A stretch of 20,330 nt of DNA, from assembly GCA_023433265.1 (NCBI GenBank), contig JAEZDR010000088.1, positions 1 through 20,330 on the forward strand. The letters run 5' to 3'. This DNA is from Bacteroidota bacterium. Its GTDB lineage: Bacteria; Bacteroidota; Bacteroidia; Chitinophagales; Chitinophagaceae. The first letter of the stretch is position 1; each line of letters opens with the position of its first letter. A program made the position numbers and the translations under genes. The notes below the pieces were generated by a model. It saw only the letters and a program-made list of their open reading frames with translations, searched no databases and was not told the origin of the DNA. This document shows, in pieces, positions 7,256 to 15,283 of this stretch.

Positions 7256-8182
7256 TTAAAATTGATCTTTCATTTCGTTATAAACCTGCGTGAGTCCTAT
7301 TTCAAGCGATATTTGATGTTTCCATCCCAAGTTATGCAGTTTGGAAACATCCATCAATTTCCTTGGCGTGCCATCTGGCCTGGTCGTATCAAAAATAATT
7401 CGCCCTTCATATCCTACAACCTTTCTAACTAACTCTGCAAGTTCTCTGATACTAATATCACTGCCTACGCCAATATTAATTAATCCCTCTTCATTATAAT
7501 GTTTCATAAGAAAAAGACATGCATCTGCCAGGTCATCGGCGTGTAGAAATTCGCGCATAGGTGAGCCGGTCCCCCAAATAGTAACCTCAGTGGATGCTTC
7601 CTTTTTTGCAGTAATAAATTTTCGTAGTAACGCCGGTAATACATGTGAAGTTTTCAGGTCGTAATTATCATTGGGTCCATACAGGTTGGTGGGCATTACC
7701 GAAACGAAGTTGCAACCATACTGGGCACGATAAGCATTACACATTTCTATCCCGGCTATCTTGGCTATAGCATATGGCTGGTTTGTATATTCCAAAGGTC
7801 CGGTTAGAAGATAATCTTCCCGCAAAGGTTGGGGAGCAAGCCGCGGGTATATACAGGACGATCCCAGAAACATCAATTTCTCTACTCCAGCCTTGTATGC
7901 TGCGTGTATCACGTTGCATTCAATCATAAGGTTCTCGTAGATAAACTCCGCCCGAAAAGTGTTATTAGCTACAATACCACCAACTCTTGCCGCTGCAAGG
8001 AAAACATATTGAGGTTTCTCTTCTTCGAAAAAACTTTCAACATCCAACTGTTTCCGAAGATCCAGCTCTGAAGAAGATCGGGTAATCAAGTTAGTATAAC
8101 CATCCTTTTGTAGCCTTCGGATGATAGCGGAACCTACCATTCCGCGGTGCCCAGCAATGTAGATTTTATCATTCTTCTGCAT
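7256..8182 (-). CDS. fcl: GDP-L-fucose synthase
   Basis: Fcl (WcaG) carries out the 3,5-epimerisation and NADPH-dependent reduction of GDP-4-keto-6-deoxymannose to GDP-L-fucose. The cofactor loop is GHRGMVGSA (residues 11-19). The active-site residues known from the E. coli enzyme are all present with a one-residue offset: Ser108 and Cys110 in GSSCIYP, Tyr137 and Lys141 in YAIAK, and His180 in KTSHVLP. At 308 residues it is slightly shorter than the E. coli protein (321). It starts 8 bases after the gmd stop, in a purine-rich stretch that can serve as ribosome site. With Gmd it forms a complete route from GDP-mannose, so L-fucose (or a related GDP-6-deoxy sugar) is a likely component of the polymer. 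Confidence 0.96.
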   Translation of the reverse strand: MQKNDKIYIAGHRGMVGSAIIRRLQKDGYTNLITRSSSELDLRKQLDVESFFEEEKPQYVFLAAARVGGIVANNTFRAEFIYENLMIECNVIHAAYKAGVEKLMFLGSSCIYPRLAPQPLREDYLLTGPLEYTNQPYAIAKIAGIEMCNAYRAQYGCNFVSVMPTNLYGPNDNYDLKTSHVLPALLRKFITAKKEASTEVTIWGTGSPMREFLHADDLADACLFLMKHYNEEGLINIGVGSDISIRELAELVRKVVGYEGRIIFDTTRPDGTPRKLMDVSKLHNLGWKHQISLEIGLTQVYNEMKDQF

Positions 8183-8190
8183 CCCCGGCC

Positions 8191-9303
8191 TTATTCAAAC
8201 TGATTCTTAACTGTATAACCTGCCTCTTTTAGCAACCGTTCTGCTCTAAAAAGGTTGACATCTGCTGCAACCATTTCGTTAATCAACATCTGCAAATTGT
8301 ATTTTGGTTTCCAACCTAACTTTGCTAAAGCCTTGCTTGCATCACCTATCAAGATGTCGACTTCAGTTGGTCTGAAATAAGCGGCATCAATCGCAACAAC
8401 TTCCTTTCCGGCGGGTAAAAGAAATTGAGGGTTATTTGCGTGAACTACATATCCTACTTCATTAACTCCTTCGCCTTTAAACTCCACTTCAATACCGACC
8501 TCTGCAAATGCCATTTTAATAAAGTCGCGAACAGTTGTAGTGATTCCAGTCGCTATCACAAAATCTTCAGGCTTTTCCTGTTGCAACATTAGCCACATAG
8601 CCTCCACATAATCTTTTGCATGGCCCCAATCACGTAGCGCACTCAGGTTACCCATATATAGTTTATCCTGCAAGCCCAGGGCAATTTTTGCAACCCCCCT
8701 AGTTATTTTTCGTGTTACAAAAGTTTCTCCTCGTAGCGGGCTTTCATGGTTGAACAGAATTCCATTACAAGCATACATGTTGTAAGCCTCCCGGTAATTC
8801 ACCGTGATCCAATAACCATAAAGCTTTGCAACTGCGTAAGGGGAACGCGGGTAGAAAGGTGTTGTTTCTTTTTGTGGTATTTCCTGCACCAATCCATACA
8901 GTTCTGATGTCGAAGCCTGGTAGATACGAGTTTTACTTCCCAACCCAAGTATTCTCACCGCTTCCAAAATTCTAAGGGTCCCTATTCCGTCCGTATTAGC
9001 TGTGTACTCTGGGGTGTCGAAACTTACTTTGACATGACTCATTGCACCCAGATTGTAGATCTCGTCCGGCTGGACGTCCTGGATTATCCTAATCAGGTTA
9101 GTGGAATCTGTTAAGTCGCCGTAATGTAGTTTGAAACGCACGTTTCGTTCATGCGGATCCTGATAGAGATGATCAATCCGGTCTGTATTAAAAAGAGACG
9201 TACGACGTTTAATTCCGTGAACGTTGTATCCTTTATTTAGCAACAGTTCGGCAAGGTATGCGCCATCCTGACCAGTGATGCCGGTGATTAAGGCTGTCTT
9301 CAT
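8191..9303 (-). CDS. gmd: GDP-mannose 4,6-dehydratase
   Basis: Gmd removes water from GDP-D-mannose to give GDP-4-keto-6-deoxy-D-mannose, the substrate of Fcl. It is an extended short-chain dehydrogenase: GITGQDGAYL at residues 8-17 binds NADP, RRTS at 33-36 contacts the cofactor phosphate, and the catalytic residues Thr132, Glu134, Tyr156 and Lys160 sit in ASTSELYG and SPYAVAK. The segment FNHESPLRGETFVTRKI is a strong Gmd marker. The length of 370 residues is typical. The start codon overlaps the stop of the upstream glycosyltransferase gene by four bases (ATGA). The C-terminal tail ends in AGYTVKNQFE, a little past the usual domain end, but looks normal. Confidence 0.97.
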   Translation of the reverse strand: MKTALITGITGQDGAYLAELLLNKGYNVHGIKRRTSLFNTDRIDHLYQDPHERNVRFKLHYGDLTDSTNLIRIIQDVQPDEIYNLGAMSHVKVSFDTPEYTANTDGIGTLRILEAVRILGLGSKTRIYQASTSELYGLVQEIPQKETTPFYPRSPYAVAKLYGYWITVNYREAYNMYACNGILFNHESPLRGETFVTRKITRGVAKIALGLQDKLYMGNLSALRDWGHAKDYVEAMWLMLQQEKPEDFVIATGITTTVRDFIKMAFAEVGIEVEFKGEGVNEVGYVVHANNPQFLLPAGKEVVAIDAAYFRPTEVDILIGDASKALAKLGWKPKYNLQMLINEMVAADVNLFRAERLLKEAGYTVKNQFE

Positions 9304-10469
9304 AAATAGGATATAATTGATTGAACCAGGTTTTGAGTAATTCTTTTACGAGAGTACTTGTTTTTAAACTCTTCTCTTTCAACAGTGTAATAAGTAGAAG
9401 ATTTGAGCTTAGCAACGAAATCTTCAACCTGGCACGGTTTGAACAAAATGTAGTTGTCGATATTTTCCTCAACAAATTTTGCAGAATGCCCTGCCACGCC
9501 GGCTATAACTGGAATATTAGAAGCTGCATATTCGAAAAGTTTAGAAGGTAATACTTTCTCAAACGCCTTATAGTCGTTCAAGTGTAGGAAAAGATAATGC
9601 GACTCCCTATATATCTGTAAGATCTTGTCTCGCTTCACTGGCGAGTAAACTTTTACGTTACTAAGATTTAGTTTTTTGATTTTGTTTTCTAGTAGCTTTC
9701 TTGTTCCTCCATCCCCAATAACCTGGAAAAAATAATCGTCCCCGAGCAATTGAGCTGCTTCGGGTATTATCTTTTCCAGCCCCTGCCCTTCTCCGATGTT
9801 GCCGGCATAGGTGATAATTTTTGGCCGCTCAGGTAGATTCTTCTTTTGCGTAATATTCATAAAGGCATCATCAATGCCGTTAGGGAAAAAGCTATAGTTC
9901 GCCTGGCTATATTCTTTGAAATAACTCATAAATCCCTCAGACACTAAATTGATGTGAGCGGCCGATCTAAATGTGGGTTTTTCTACGAACTGGTGAATAA
10001 TCTTAAGAATCCATTTTTTGCCGAATGAGAACTTCTTAAGTACCTCATCCATCGTTTCCACAAAAATATCTCGAATGTCCAGGTACAAAACAGCATCTTT
10101 TCTACTCGCTATTCGTTTCCCCAGGTAAGCAGTGAAAAGCCTTGAAGACGACGCATAGACTATATCATATTTGCCCACTACAAGTTGCATGGCGCGAGCA
10201 TAGTAAACTAGATAAGACCGGATTTGATCAATAAAGCCATTGCTGTGTGGAGGTACCTTTACCCTGTCGATTGTTACATTTCCGATCTTCTCAGATTTTG
10301 GCGCCTGATCGCTAAATGACTTATACCTGTTTGGCTGGGTAGTAATCACATGAATTGAAATGTTCTCCCTTGCATATTTTGCCAACTCATGCACTAAAGC
10401 TGTGTTCCTGAAAGAACCGGCACTAAGGTCTGGATTGAAATAATAGGACAATACTAATATCCGCTTCAA
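9300..10469 (-). CDS. GT4-type glycosyltransferase, WbuB-like, TTG start
   Basis: A 389-residue GT-B glycosyltransferase that probably adds one sugar of the lipid-linked repeat unit at the cytoplasmic membrane face. The N-terminal acceptor domain begins MKRILVLSYYFNPD and continues with an AGSFRN motif. The C-terminal donor domain has YAGNIGEGQGLE (221-232), IGDGG (251-255) and the retaining-transferase acidic pattern around FEKVLPSKLFEYAAS (303-317), with Glu304 and Glu313 as the likely E-x-E-like pair. The overall look resembles the WbuB family, which includes L-FucNAc transferases, but the true donor (GDP-fucose, a UDP-HexNAc or another) cannot be read from sequence. The start codon is TTG at 10467-10469, overlapping the upstream stop as TTGA. 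It is chosen because the conserved first beta strand begins there and no ATG or GTG is close. It overlaps gmd by four bases downstream. Confidence 0.88.
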   Translation of the reverse strand: MKRILVLSYYFNPDLSAGSFRNTALVHELAKYARENISIHVITTQPNRYKSFSDQAPKSEKIGNVTIDRVKVPPHSNGFIDQIRSYLVYYARAMQLVVGKYDIVYASSSRLFTAYLGKRIASRKDAVLYLDIRDIFVETMDEVLKKFSFGKKWILKIIHQFVEKPTFRSAAHINLVSEGFMSYFKEYSQANYSFFPNGIDDAFMNITQKKNLPERPKIITYAGNIGEGQGLEKIIPEAAQLLGDDYFFQVIGDGGTRKLLENKIKKLNLSNVKVYSPVKRDKILQIYRESHYLFLHLNDYKAFEKVLPSKLFEYAASNIPVIAGVAGHSAKFVEENIDNYILFKPCQVEDFVAKLKSSTYYTVEREEFKNKYSRKRITQNLVQSIISYL

Positions 10470-12064
10470 TTGAATTGAATTAGGGTGATCAACTCTTTCC
10501 TGAAAGCCACACTTACCATTCTAGCGTCCTGCAACCTGTTGTAGCCCAACGCTTGCTTGTAGGAATCAAAGTTTATTGAGTCATAGTTTTCAAAAGTAAT
10601 CGTTATCGTGTTACCTTTCAAAAAGAGCGTGTTTCCTATTAGCTCTATATCATCCGATAAACTCCAATTAAAATGAAAATGGGCCTCACAGCCTTTTGTG
10701 GGGTGTCCGGTACTGTCTTTCAATAATACTTTGTTTTCTTCCCAGTAAAGGGCGCGTCTATGCACAATTCCTTCATGCTTGTACCCATCATGCGTCGCTA
10801 TCAGGGACATATTTTCTTCCTTTATCACGCTGCACTTTGCCCGTTTTGCAACTCTAAATGCCGACCAAACCTGGGATTGATTTTTCCGGTTTACGGTTAC
10901 TGTATTGTGGTAGTAGGTAGATCTTTCAAGTTGCCGTTGTGTGCAATTATTATAGGTGCTGATTCCCGGGTCTATAATAATCGGTTGATATTTATAATAT
11001 AAGGAAAAAGACAATGCATCAGCATGAGCATGTCCCGGTTGATAAGCCGGTATTATATTTCCGACATCCAAAAATAGAACATAGTTATGTCCATTATATC
11101 TCCGGTAACCGCTATCGCTTAATGTAACCTGCTTTGTTTTAATCCCAAGCTTTCTAGCAGCCTCAAAAGCCCTGGATGGTGAAGGCACAATACCCGAGGT
11201 GGCATCACCAAATTGGGGATAGGTATCGTCATTTACCTGCATTTGCTGAAGCCATCCAAGCATCCTTGTGGTTATCGATCGGACGTTTTCCAGGAAAGAG
11301 AGCTTTGGCCCTTTAGCTACCGAACTACACTCGATCAATAACAATAACCGGTTTAGTATAATTTGATGATACATCGGAGATGCCTCGTAATGTCCTCCAT
11401 CACCCAGTATTTGCTCGCTTAATTCGCTTTCCAGGCGACTTGATGCCTTTATCAGCAGGTTTTCGTCGCCTAGCCAGAGTGCTGCAAAAGTTAGTGCAAG
11501 ATAGTTTTCAAGTAAATGGTTGCCTAGAATATGGTACTCCAAGTTGTTTTCCAGATAGTGGATTTGTGCCTTTAAGCATTCCTCAAATTCAGCCGAATTA
11601 AACTGGTAACGGGAAGAAAATAGTATCCAGTTTATGATGCGTAGCGATACCGGATAGGGCTCTAATGTTACCGATTTTTTTTCAAACGATTGTAAAAACT
11701 GGTTTACTGTGTCTAAGCGAACTGCCAGTTCTATTTTGTCGTCGAATAGAAAATCAAAGTATTGGAGGTTATACTGCCAAAGCTTCCCATAATCAGTAAT
11801 ATTCCAATCAATTTTTCCTGGAAACTTGTGCTCAATATTCAGAAAACAAAATCTATTCTCTCCAAGCAGCTTACCTGAGGAAAGTATTAAGTCAACGCTG
11901 GAAAATGATAACGAGATTGGTGATGCCTGGATGAAGTGCCCTTTATAGCTCCGTCCGGAACTGAAAACCTTCTTCACTTTGTACCAAACCTGGTACTTTA
12001 CCTGAACCAGGCGTAAATGCCTTATGGTATGATAATACAATAAAGCTTTAGACAGCAACTTCAT
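10466..12064 (-). CDS. Heparinase II/III family (alginate-lyase-like) protein, no signal peptide
   Basis: A 532-residue protein with the two-part layout of heparinase II/III-like polysaccharide lyases. A helical toroid occupies about residues 90-310, including GNHLLENYLAL (181-191) and DGGHYEASPMYH (222-233). A C-terminal beta-sandwich region has the hallmark GHAHADALSF (344-353) and YYHNTVTVN (384-392). Asn182, His183, Tyr225, His345 or His347 and His386 are candidate catalytic or metal residues by analogy with the family. Lyases of this family that degrade external polysaccharides are secreted, but the start here (MKLLSKALLYYHTIRHLRL) shows no convincing signal peptide. Its position between wecB and a glycosyltransferase argues for a role in polymer making or trimming, not feeding. 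The start overlaps the wecB end by 17 bases; the end overlaps the next gene by 4. The fold is confident; the substrate and even lyase activity are not. Confidence 0.85.
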   Translation of the reverse strand: MKLLSKALLYYHTIRHLRLVQVKYQVWYKVKKVFSSGRSYKGHFIQASPISLSFSSVDLILSSGKLLGENRFCFLNIEHKFPGKIDWNITDYGKLWQYNLQYFDFLFDDKIELAVRLDTVNQFLQSFEKKSVTLEPYPVSLRIINWILFSSRYQFNSAEFEECLKAQIHYLENNLEYHILGNHLLENYLALTFAALWLGDENLLIKASSRLESELSEQILGDGGHYEASPMYHQIILNRLLLLIECSSVAKGPKLSFLENVRSITTRMLGWLQQMQVNDDTYPQFGDATSGIVPSPSRAFEAARKLGIKTKQVTLSDSGYRRYNGHNYVLFLDVGNIIPAYQPGHAHADALSFSLYYKYQPIIIDPGISTYNNCTQRQLERSTYYHNTVTVNRKNQSQVWSAFRVAKRAKCSVIKEENMSLIATHDGYKHEGIVHRRALYWEENKVLLKDSTGHPTKGCEAHFHFNWSLSDDIELIGNTLFLKGNTITITFENYDSINFDSYKQALGYNRLQDARMVSVAFRKELITLIQFN

Positions 12065-13148
12065 GGAGGATTTGTTCCAAATGAGCTACGATGCGCTCTG
12101 CGGTGTGGCCGTCCCAAAGTTCAGGAATGCCGCCCTTTTTCCACGAGCCCTCAAACAACTTATCCATATAGGGGGGAATGGCAAAAGGATCTGTTCCTAC
12201 AAGCTCATTTGTTCCAATTGAAACAGTTTCGGGCCTTTCGGTACTATCTCTTAGCGTCATACACGGAACACCCATTACTGTTGTTTCTTCTGTGATGCCG
12301 CCGCTGTCTGTGATAACCGCTTTTGCATGCTTTACGAGATAATTGAACTGGAGGTATGGGAGTGGTTCGACCAGAATTAAGTTACTAAAGCTGGACCCGA
12401 TACCATTCAATTTGGCTCTTGTTCGGGGATGTACGGGAAAAACGATTGGTAATTTACGCGACGATGAAGTGACGGCAGTCAGTAATTGGTTAAGGTTGCT
12501 TTCATCATCTACGTTGTTTGGTCGATGCAACGTCAATACTAAATAATCTTTGTTCTTAAGGCCGGCTTCATCCCAAAAAAATGGCTTTACCAAGCGATCC
12601 ATATTATTCAACAATGTATCTATCATGGTATTGCCCACATAATAGATTTTGTTTCTTGAAATCCCGCTCATTTGCAAGTTCTCGTTTGCAATAATTGAGG
12701 TGGTAAAGAAGTAATCAGTTATTGAGTCAGTTACAATCCTATTGATTTCTTCAGGCATCGTGATATCTCCACTTCTTATTCCCGCTTCCACGTGAGCAAC
12801 GTTTGTGTGCAATTTCTTTGCAACAATTGCACAGGCCATAGTAGATGTAACGTCCCCCACAACAAGTACCAGATCTGCAGGGTTCGCAAGCAACTCTTTT
12901 TCAAACCGGACCATAATATTTGCAGTTTGCTCAGCCTGCGACCCTCCCCCACATTCAAGGTTTACATGCGGTTTCGGAATGTTAAGCTGTTCAAAAAACT
13001 GCTGACTCATATTGGCGTCATAATGCTGTCCGGTGTGTACAAGTCGGTATTGAATAGATGCTGAAATATCAGACTTTTCGATTGCATGAATAATCGGTGC
13101 AATCTTCATAAAGTTTGGACGAGCTCCGGCGATAAGCGTTAATCTCAT
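12048..13148 (-). CDS. wecB: UDP-N-acetylglucosamine 2-epimerase (non-hydrolysing), WecB-like
   Basis: A 366-residue GT-B-fold epimerase expected to interconvert UDP-GlcNAc and UDP-ManNAc, or to act similarly on a modified UDP-HexNAc. The N-terminus IAGARPNFMKIAPI, HTGQHYD (38-44), VVGDVTST (96-103), HVEAGIRS (119-126), MPEEINR (131-137), VHPRT (239-243) and DSGGITEE (281-288) are all family hallmarks. Acidic residues Asp99, Glu121 and Glu134 and His208 match the E. coli active site. The histidine motif reads HRPNN instead of the classical HRREN, marking a divergent subgroup. The frame opens at 13169, but ATG 13146-13148 is preferred: it gives the conserved N-terminus, has AGGA just upstream, and overlaps the preceding stop as ATGA. 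No wecC-type dehydrogenase lies nearby, so UDP-ManNAc would be used directly or by one of the oxidoreductases upstream. Confidence 0.88.
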   Translation of the reverse strand: MRLTLIAGARPNFMKIAPIIHAIEKSDISASIQYRLVHTGQHYDANMSQQFFEQLNIPKPHVNLECGGGSQAEQTANIMVRFEKELLANPADLVLVVGDVTSTMACAIVAKKLHTNVAHVEAGIRSGDITMPEEINRIVTDSITDYFFTTSIIANENLQMSGISRNKIYYVGNTMIDTLLNNMDRLVKPFFWDEAGLKNKDYLVLTLHRPNNVDDESNLNQLLTAVTSSSRKLPIVFPVHPRTRAKLNGIGSSFSNLILVEPLPYLQFNYLVKHAKAVITDSGGITEETTVMGVPCMTLRDSTERPETVSIGTNELVGTDPFAIPPYMDKLFEGSWKKGGIPELWDGHTAERIVAHLEQILHEVAV

Positions 13149-15283
13149 TTTTCCTGAATTTGGACCCATGTTCCTGATCTAAGACTCTCTATTGCTGCAA
13201 ACGTTGCTTTTGTGGTATTAACAATCTCATCAAAAGGTATAAGGGGCTCACCTGTGCTTTGTATTGATTGTATCAATAGTTTAAACTGGTTTTTATGACC
13301 CTTGTCAATGCGGGTAGATAATGACGATGAGCCTGAAAAGCCATAACCGTGGGTCTTTCTAAAATTATCAACTATCAACGTACGCCCCTGGGAATACACC
13401 TCAATTCGCTCTTTCTGGTAAGCCTTGCTTCCATTTGCAAAATAATTAATGACTCCCTGCGAACCATTTTCAAATTTTAGTGTAATGATTGCATTGTCGG
13501 TGTTTTCTTCCGGATTGATGCCCAATGAACTCATATTGACGGAAACGACTTTGCTTCCCGTAAGATAAACCATTAGATCAACAAAATGGCAAGCCTCACC
13601 TATAACCCTCCCTCCGCCAACTTTCATATCTTGTACCCAAACATCTGCAGGTATGAAGCCTGCGTTCATTGTGGCAATGATATTAATAGCTGCATTGCTG
13701 CCACCGAGCATTTCTTTTGCTTTCCTGATATGTGGCGAAAACCTTCTGTTGAAGCCCACATTGATAGATGCACCTCCGGCTGTAGCGTGTGCTTCTTCAA
13801 TTTGCCGCAGTTCTTCGCGCGACAATGCAAGTGGTTTTTCAACAAAGACATGCTTCCCCGCCTTTAAACACTCCACCACCATCGTAGCGTGCATGTTATG
13901 GCGTGTGGTGATGATAACCAGGTCGACTTCACTATCTGCAAGTATCTGTTTATAATCCGTAGTCGTATAGCTAAACTTATATTTTTTGGCCAGGGCTTTA
14001 GCTGTAACCCCTCCTGCACTTGAAATATATTTATAAATAGCCCTTGAACCTTTCATTGACGGCAGCACCGTCATTTTAGTAAAGTTGCCTGCACCAACGA
14101 TGCCTACTACGCCCTTTCCTGTTTTTGCTGAAGTATTTGCAGTGTTTTTAATTACTGAAGCAAACACATCCCTTCCGTTAGAATGCGGAAATTCAATGAT
14201 GGAAGCTATGGAACCGGAGGACATGTTACCATAGATCTGCAAATAATTATCAAGCGCCACTATTTCAGTGATCAAAGGTTTAACATTGAGCTTTCCAGAA
14301 CTCATAGCTTGTAAGATGGCTTCAAAATTCCTCTTCTCAGTCCATCTTACATAGGCTAGTGGATAGTCTATTCCCTTCTGTTCATAATCGTCGTCGTAAC
14401 GTCCTGGTCCGTAGGAACAAGATACCTGGAAGCTTAGCTCCTTTTTGAAGAAATCTGATCTTTGTATATCCAGACCTATCACGCCTACAAGTACAATCCG
14501 GCCTTTTTTCCTGCTCATGCCGGCAGCCTGGCTAATCACTTCGTTGCTTTTTGTTGATGCCGTAATGACAACACCGTCTGCACCTACATTATCGGTCAGA
14601 CTTTCTACGGTAGCGACCACATTGCATTTGTTTGCGTTATATGCAAGCACTCCTTTTGCTGCAGCCAAATCAACCTTTTTATCGTCGAAATCAAAGCCAA
14701 TCACCTTACATCCATTCGCTATCAAAAGTTCTGCAGAAATTAACCCAATGAGGCCTAAACCAATCACGACGATCGTTTCCCCAAACGTTGGATCTATTAA
14801 CCTGATACCTTGCAACCCGATAGCACCAATTACAGTAAAGGCAGCTTCGTCGTAACTAACATTGTCCGGTATTTTAGCAACAAGGTTCCTCGGAACGCAA
14901 ACTACCTCGGCATGGTGGCCATTAGAAGCAACCCTATCTCCTACCCTAAATTCGGTAACGCCATCACCAACAGCTATTACCTCACCGGCATTACAGTAGC
15001 CTAAGGGTAAAGGTTCATCCAGTTTGTTGAAAACGGCCTCTAATGTGGGCATGAGGCCTTCTGTCTTTATCTTATCAAGAACCTGCTTTACTTTTTCGGG
15101 TTGTTGGCGCGCCTTGCTTATCAGGTTTCCTTTACCAAATTCCACCAACATCCTTTCTGTTCCGAGCGAAACAAGGGTCCTATGTGTCTTAATCAGCACA
15201 TGTCCTTTACGTACTAAAGGAGCGGGAACTTCTTCCAAAAGTGTATCACCTTTCTTAATGTCTTGTATAATTTGCTTCATCAT
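13145..15283 (-). CDS. Bi-domain oxidoreductase: alcohol-dehydrogenase-like domain fused to Gfo/Idh/MocA domain
   Basis: A 712-residue fusion. Residues about 1-365 resemble medium-chain zinc alcohol dehydrogenases: a GroES-like part with GYCNAGEV (95-102) and GDRVAS (115-120), then a Rossmann loop IGLGLIGL (174-181). Residues about 390-710 form a Gfo/Idh/MocA oxidoreductase with GIVGAGNFT (394-402), the EKP motif with likely catalytic Lys483, and GEACHFVDL (562-570) with His566. The usual zinc ligands of the dehydrogenase half are not seen: no GHE motif and no four-cysteine cluster. That half may therefore be metal-free or act on a different chemistry. Both halves carry a dinucleotide-binding loop. 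Fusions of this type occur in polysaccharide loci, but I know of no settled reaction; NAD(P)-dependent modification of a nucleotide sugar is an inference. The start overlaps the preceding gene by 29 bases (two adjacent ATG codons, 15283 or 15280) and the end overlaps wecB by 4. Confidence 0.87.
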   Translation of the reverse strand: MMKQIIQDIKKGDTLLEEVPAPLVRKGHVLIKTHRTLVSLGTERMLVEFGKGNLISKARQQPEKVKQVLDKIKTEGLMPTLEAVFNKLDEPLPLGYCNAGEVIAVGDGVTEFRVGDRVASNGHHAEVVCVPRNLVAKIPDNVSYDEAAFTVIGAIGLQGIRLIDPTFGETIVVIGLGLIGLISAELLIANGCKVIGFDFDDKKVDLAAAKGVLAYNANKCNVVATVESLTDNVGADGVVITASTKSNEVISQAAGMSRKKGRIVLVGVIGLDIQRSDFFKKELSFQVSCSYGPGRYDDDYEQKGIDYPLAYVRWTEKRNFEAILQAMSSGKLNVKPLITEIVALDNYLQIYGNMSSGSIASIIEFPHSNGRDVFASVIKNTANTSAKTGKGVVGIVGAGNFTKMTVLPSMKGSRAIYKYISSAGGVTAKALAKKYKFSYTTTDYKQILADSEVDLVIITTRHNMHATMVVECLKAGKHVFVEKPLALSREELRQIEEAHATAGGASINVGFNRRFSPHIRKAKEMLGGSNAAINIIATMNAGFIPADVWVQDMKVGGGRVIGEACHFVDLMVYLTGSKVVSVNMSSLGINPEENTDNAIITLKFENGSQGVINYFANGSKAYQKERIEVYSQGRTLIVDNFRKTHGYGFSGSSSLSTRIDKGHKNQFKLLIQSIQSTGEPLIPFDEIVNTTKATFAAIESLRSGTWVQIQEK

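Noticed and set aside
14445..14855. Open frame of 136 codons on the plus strand inside the fused oxidoreductase gene
   Set aside because: Antisense to a conserved dehydrogenase domain, with no ribosome site or recognisable protein features; a shadow of the real frame.
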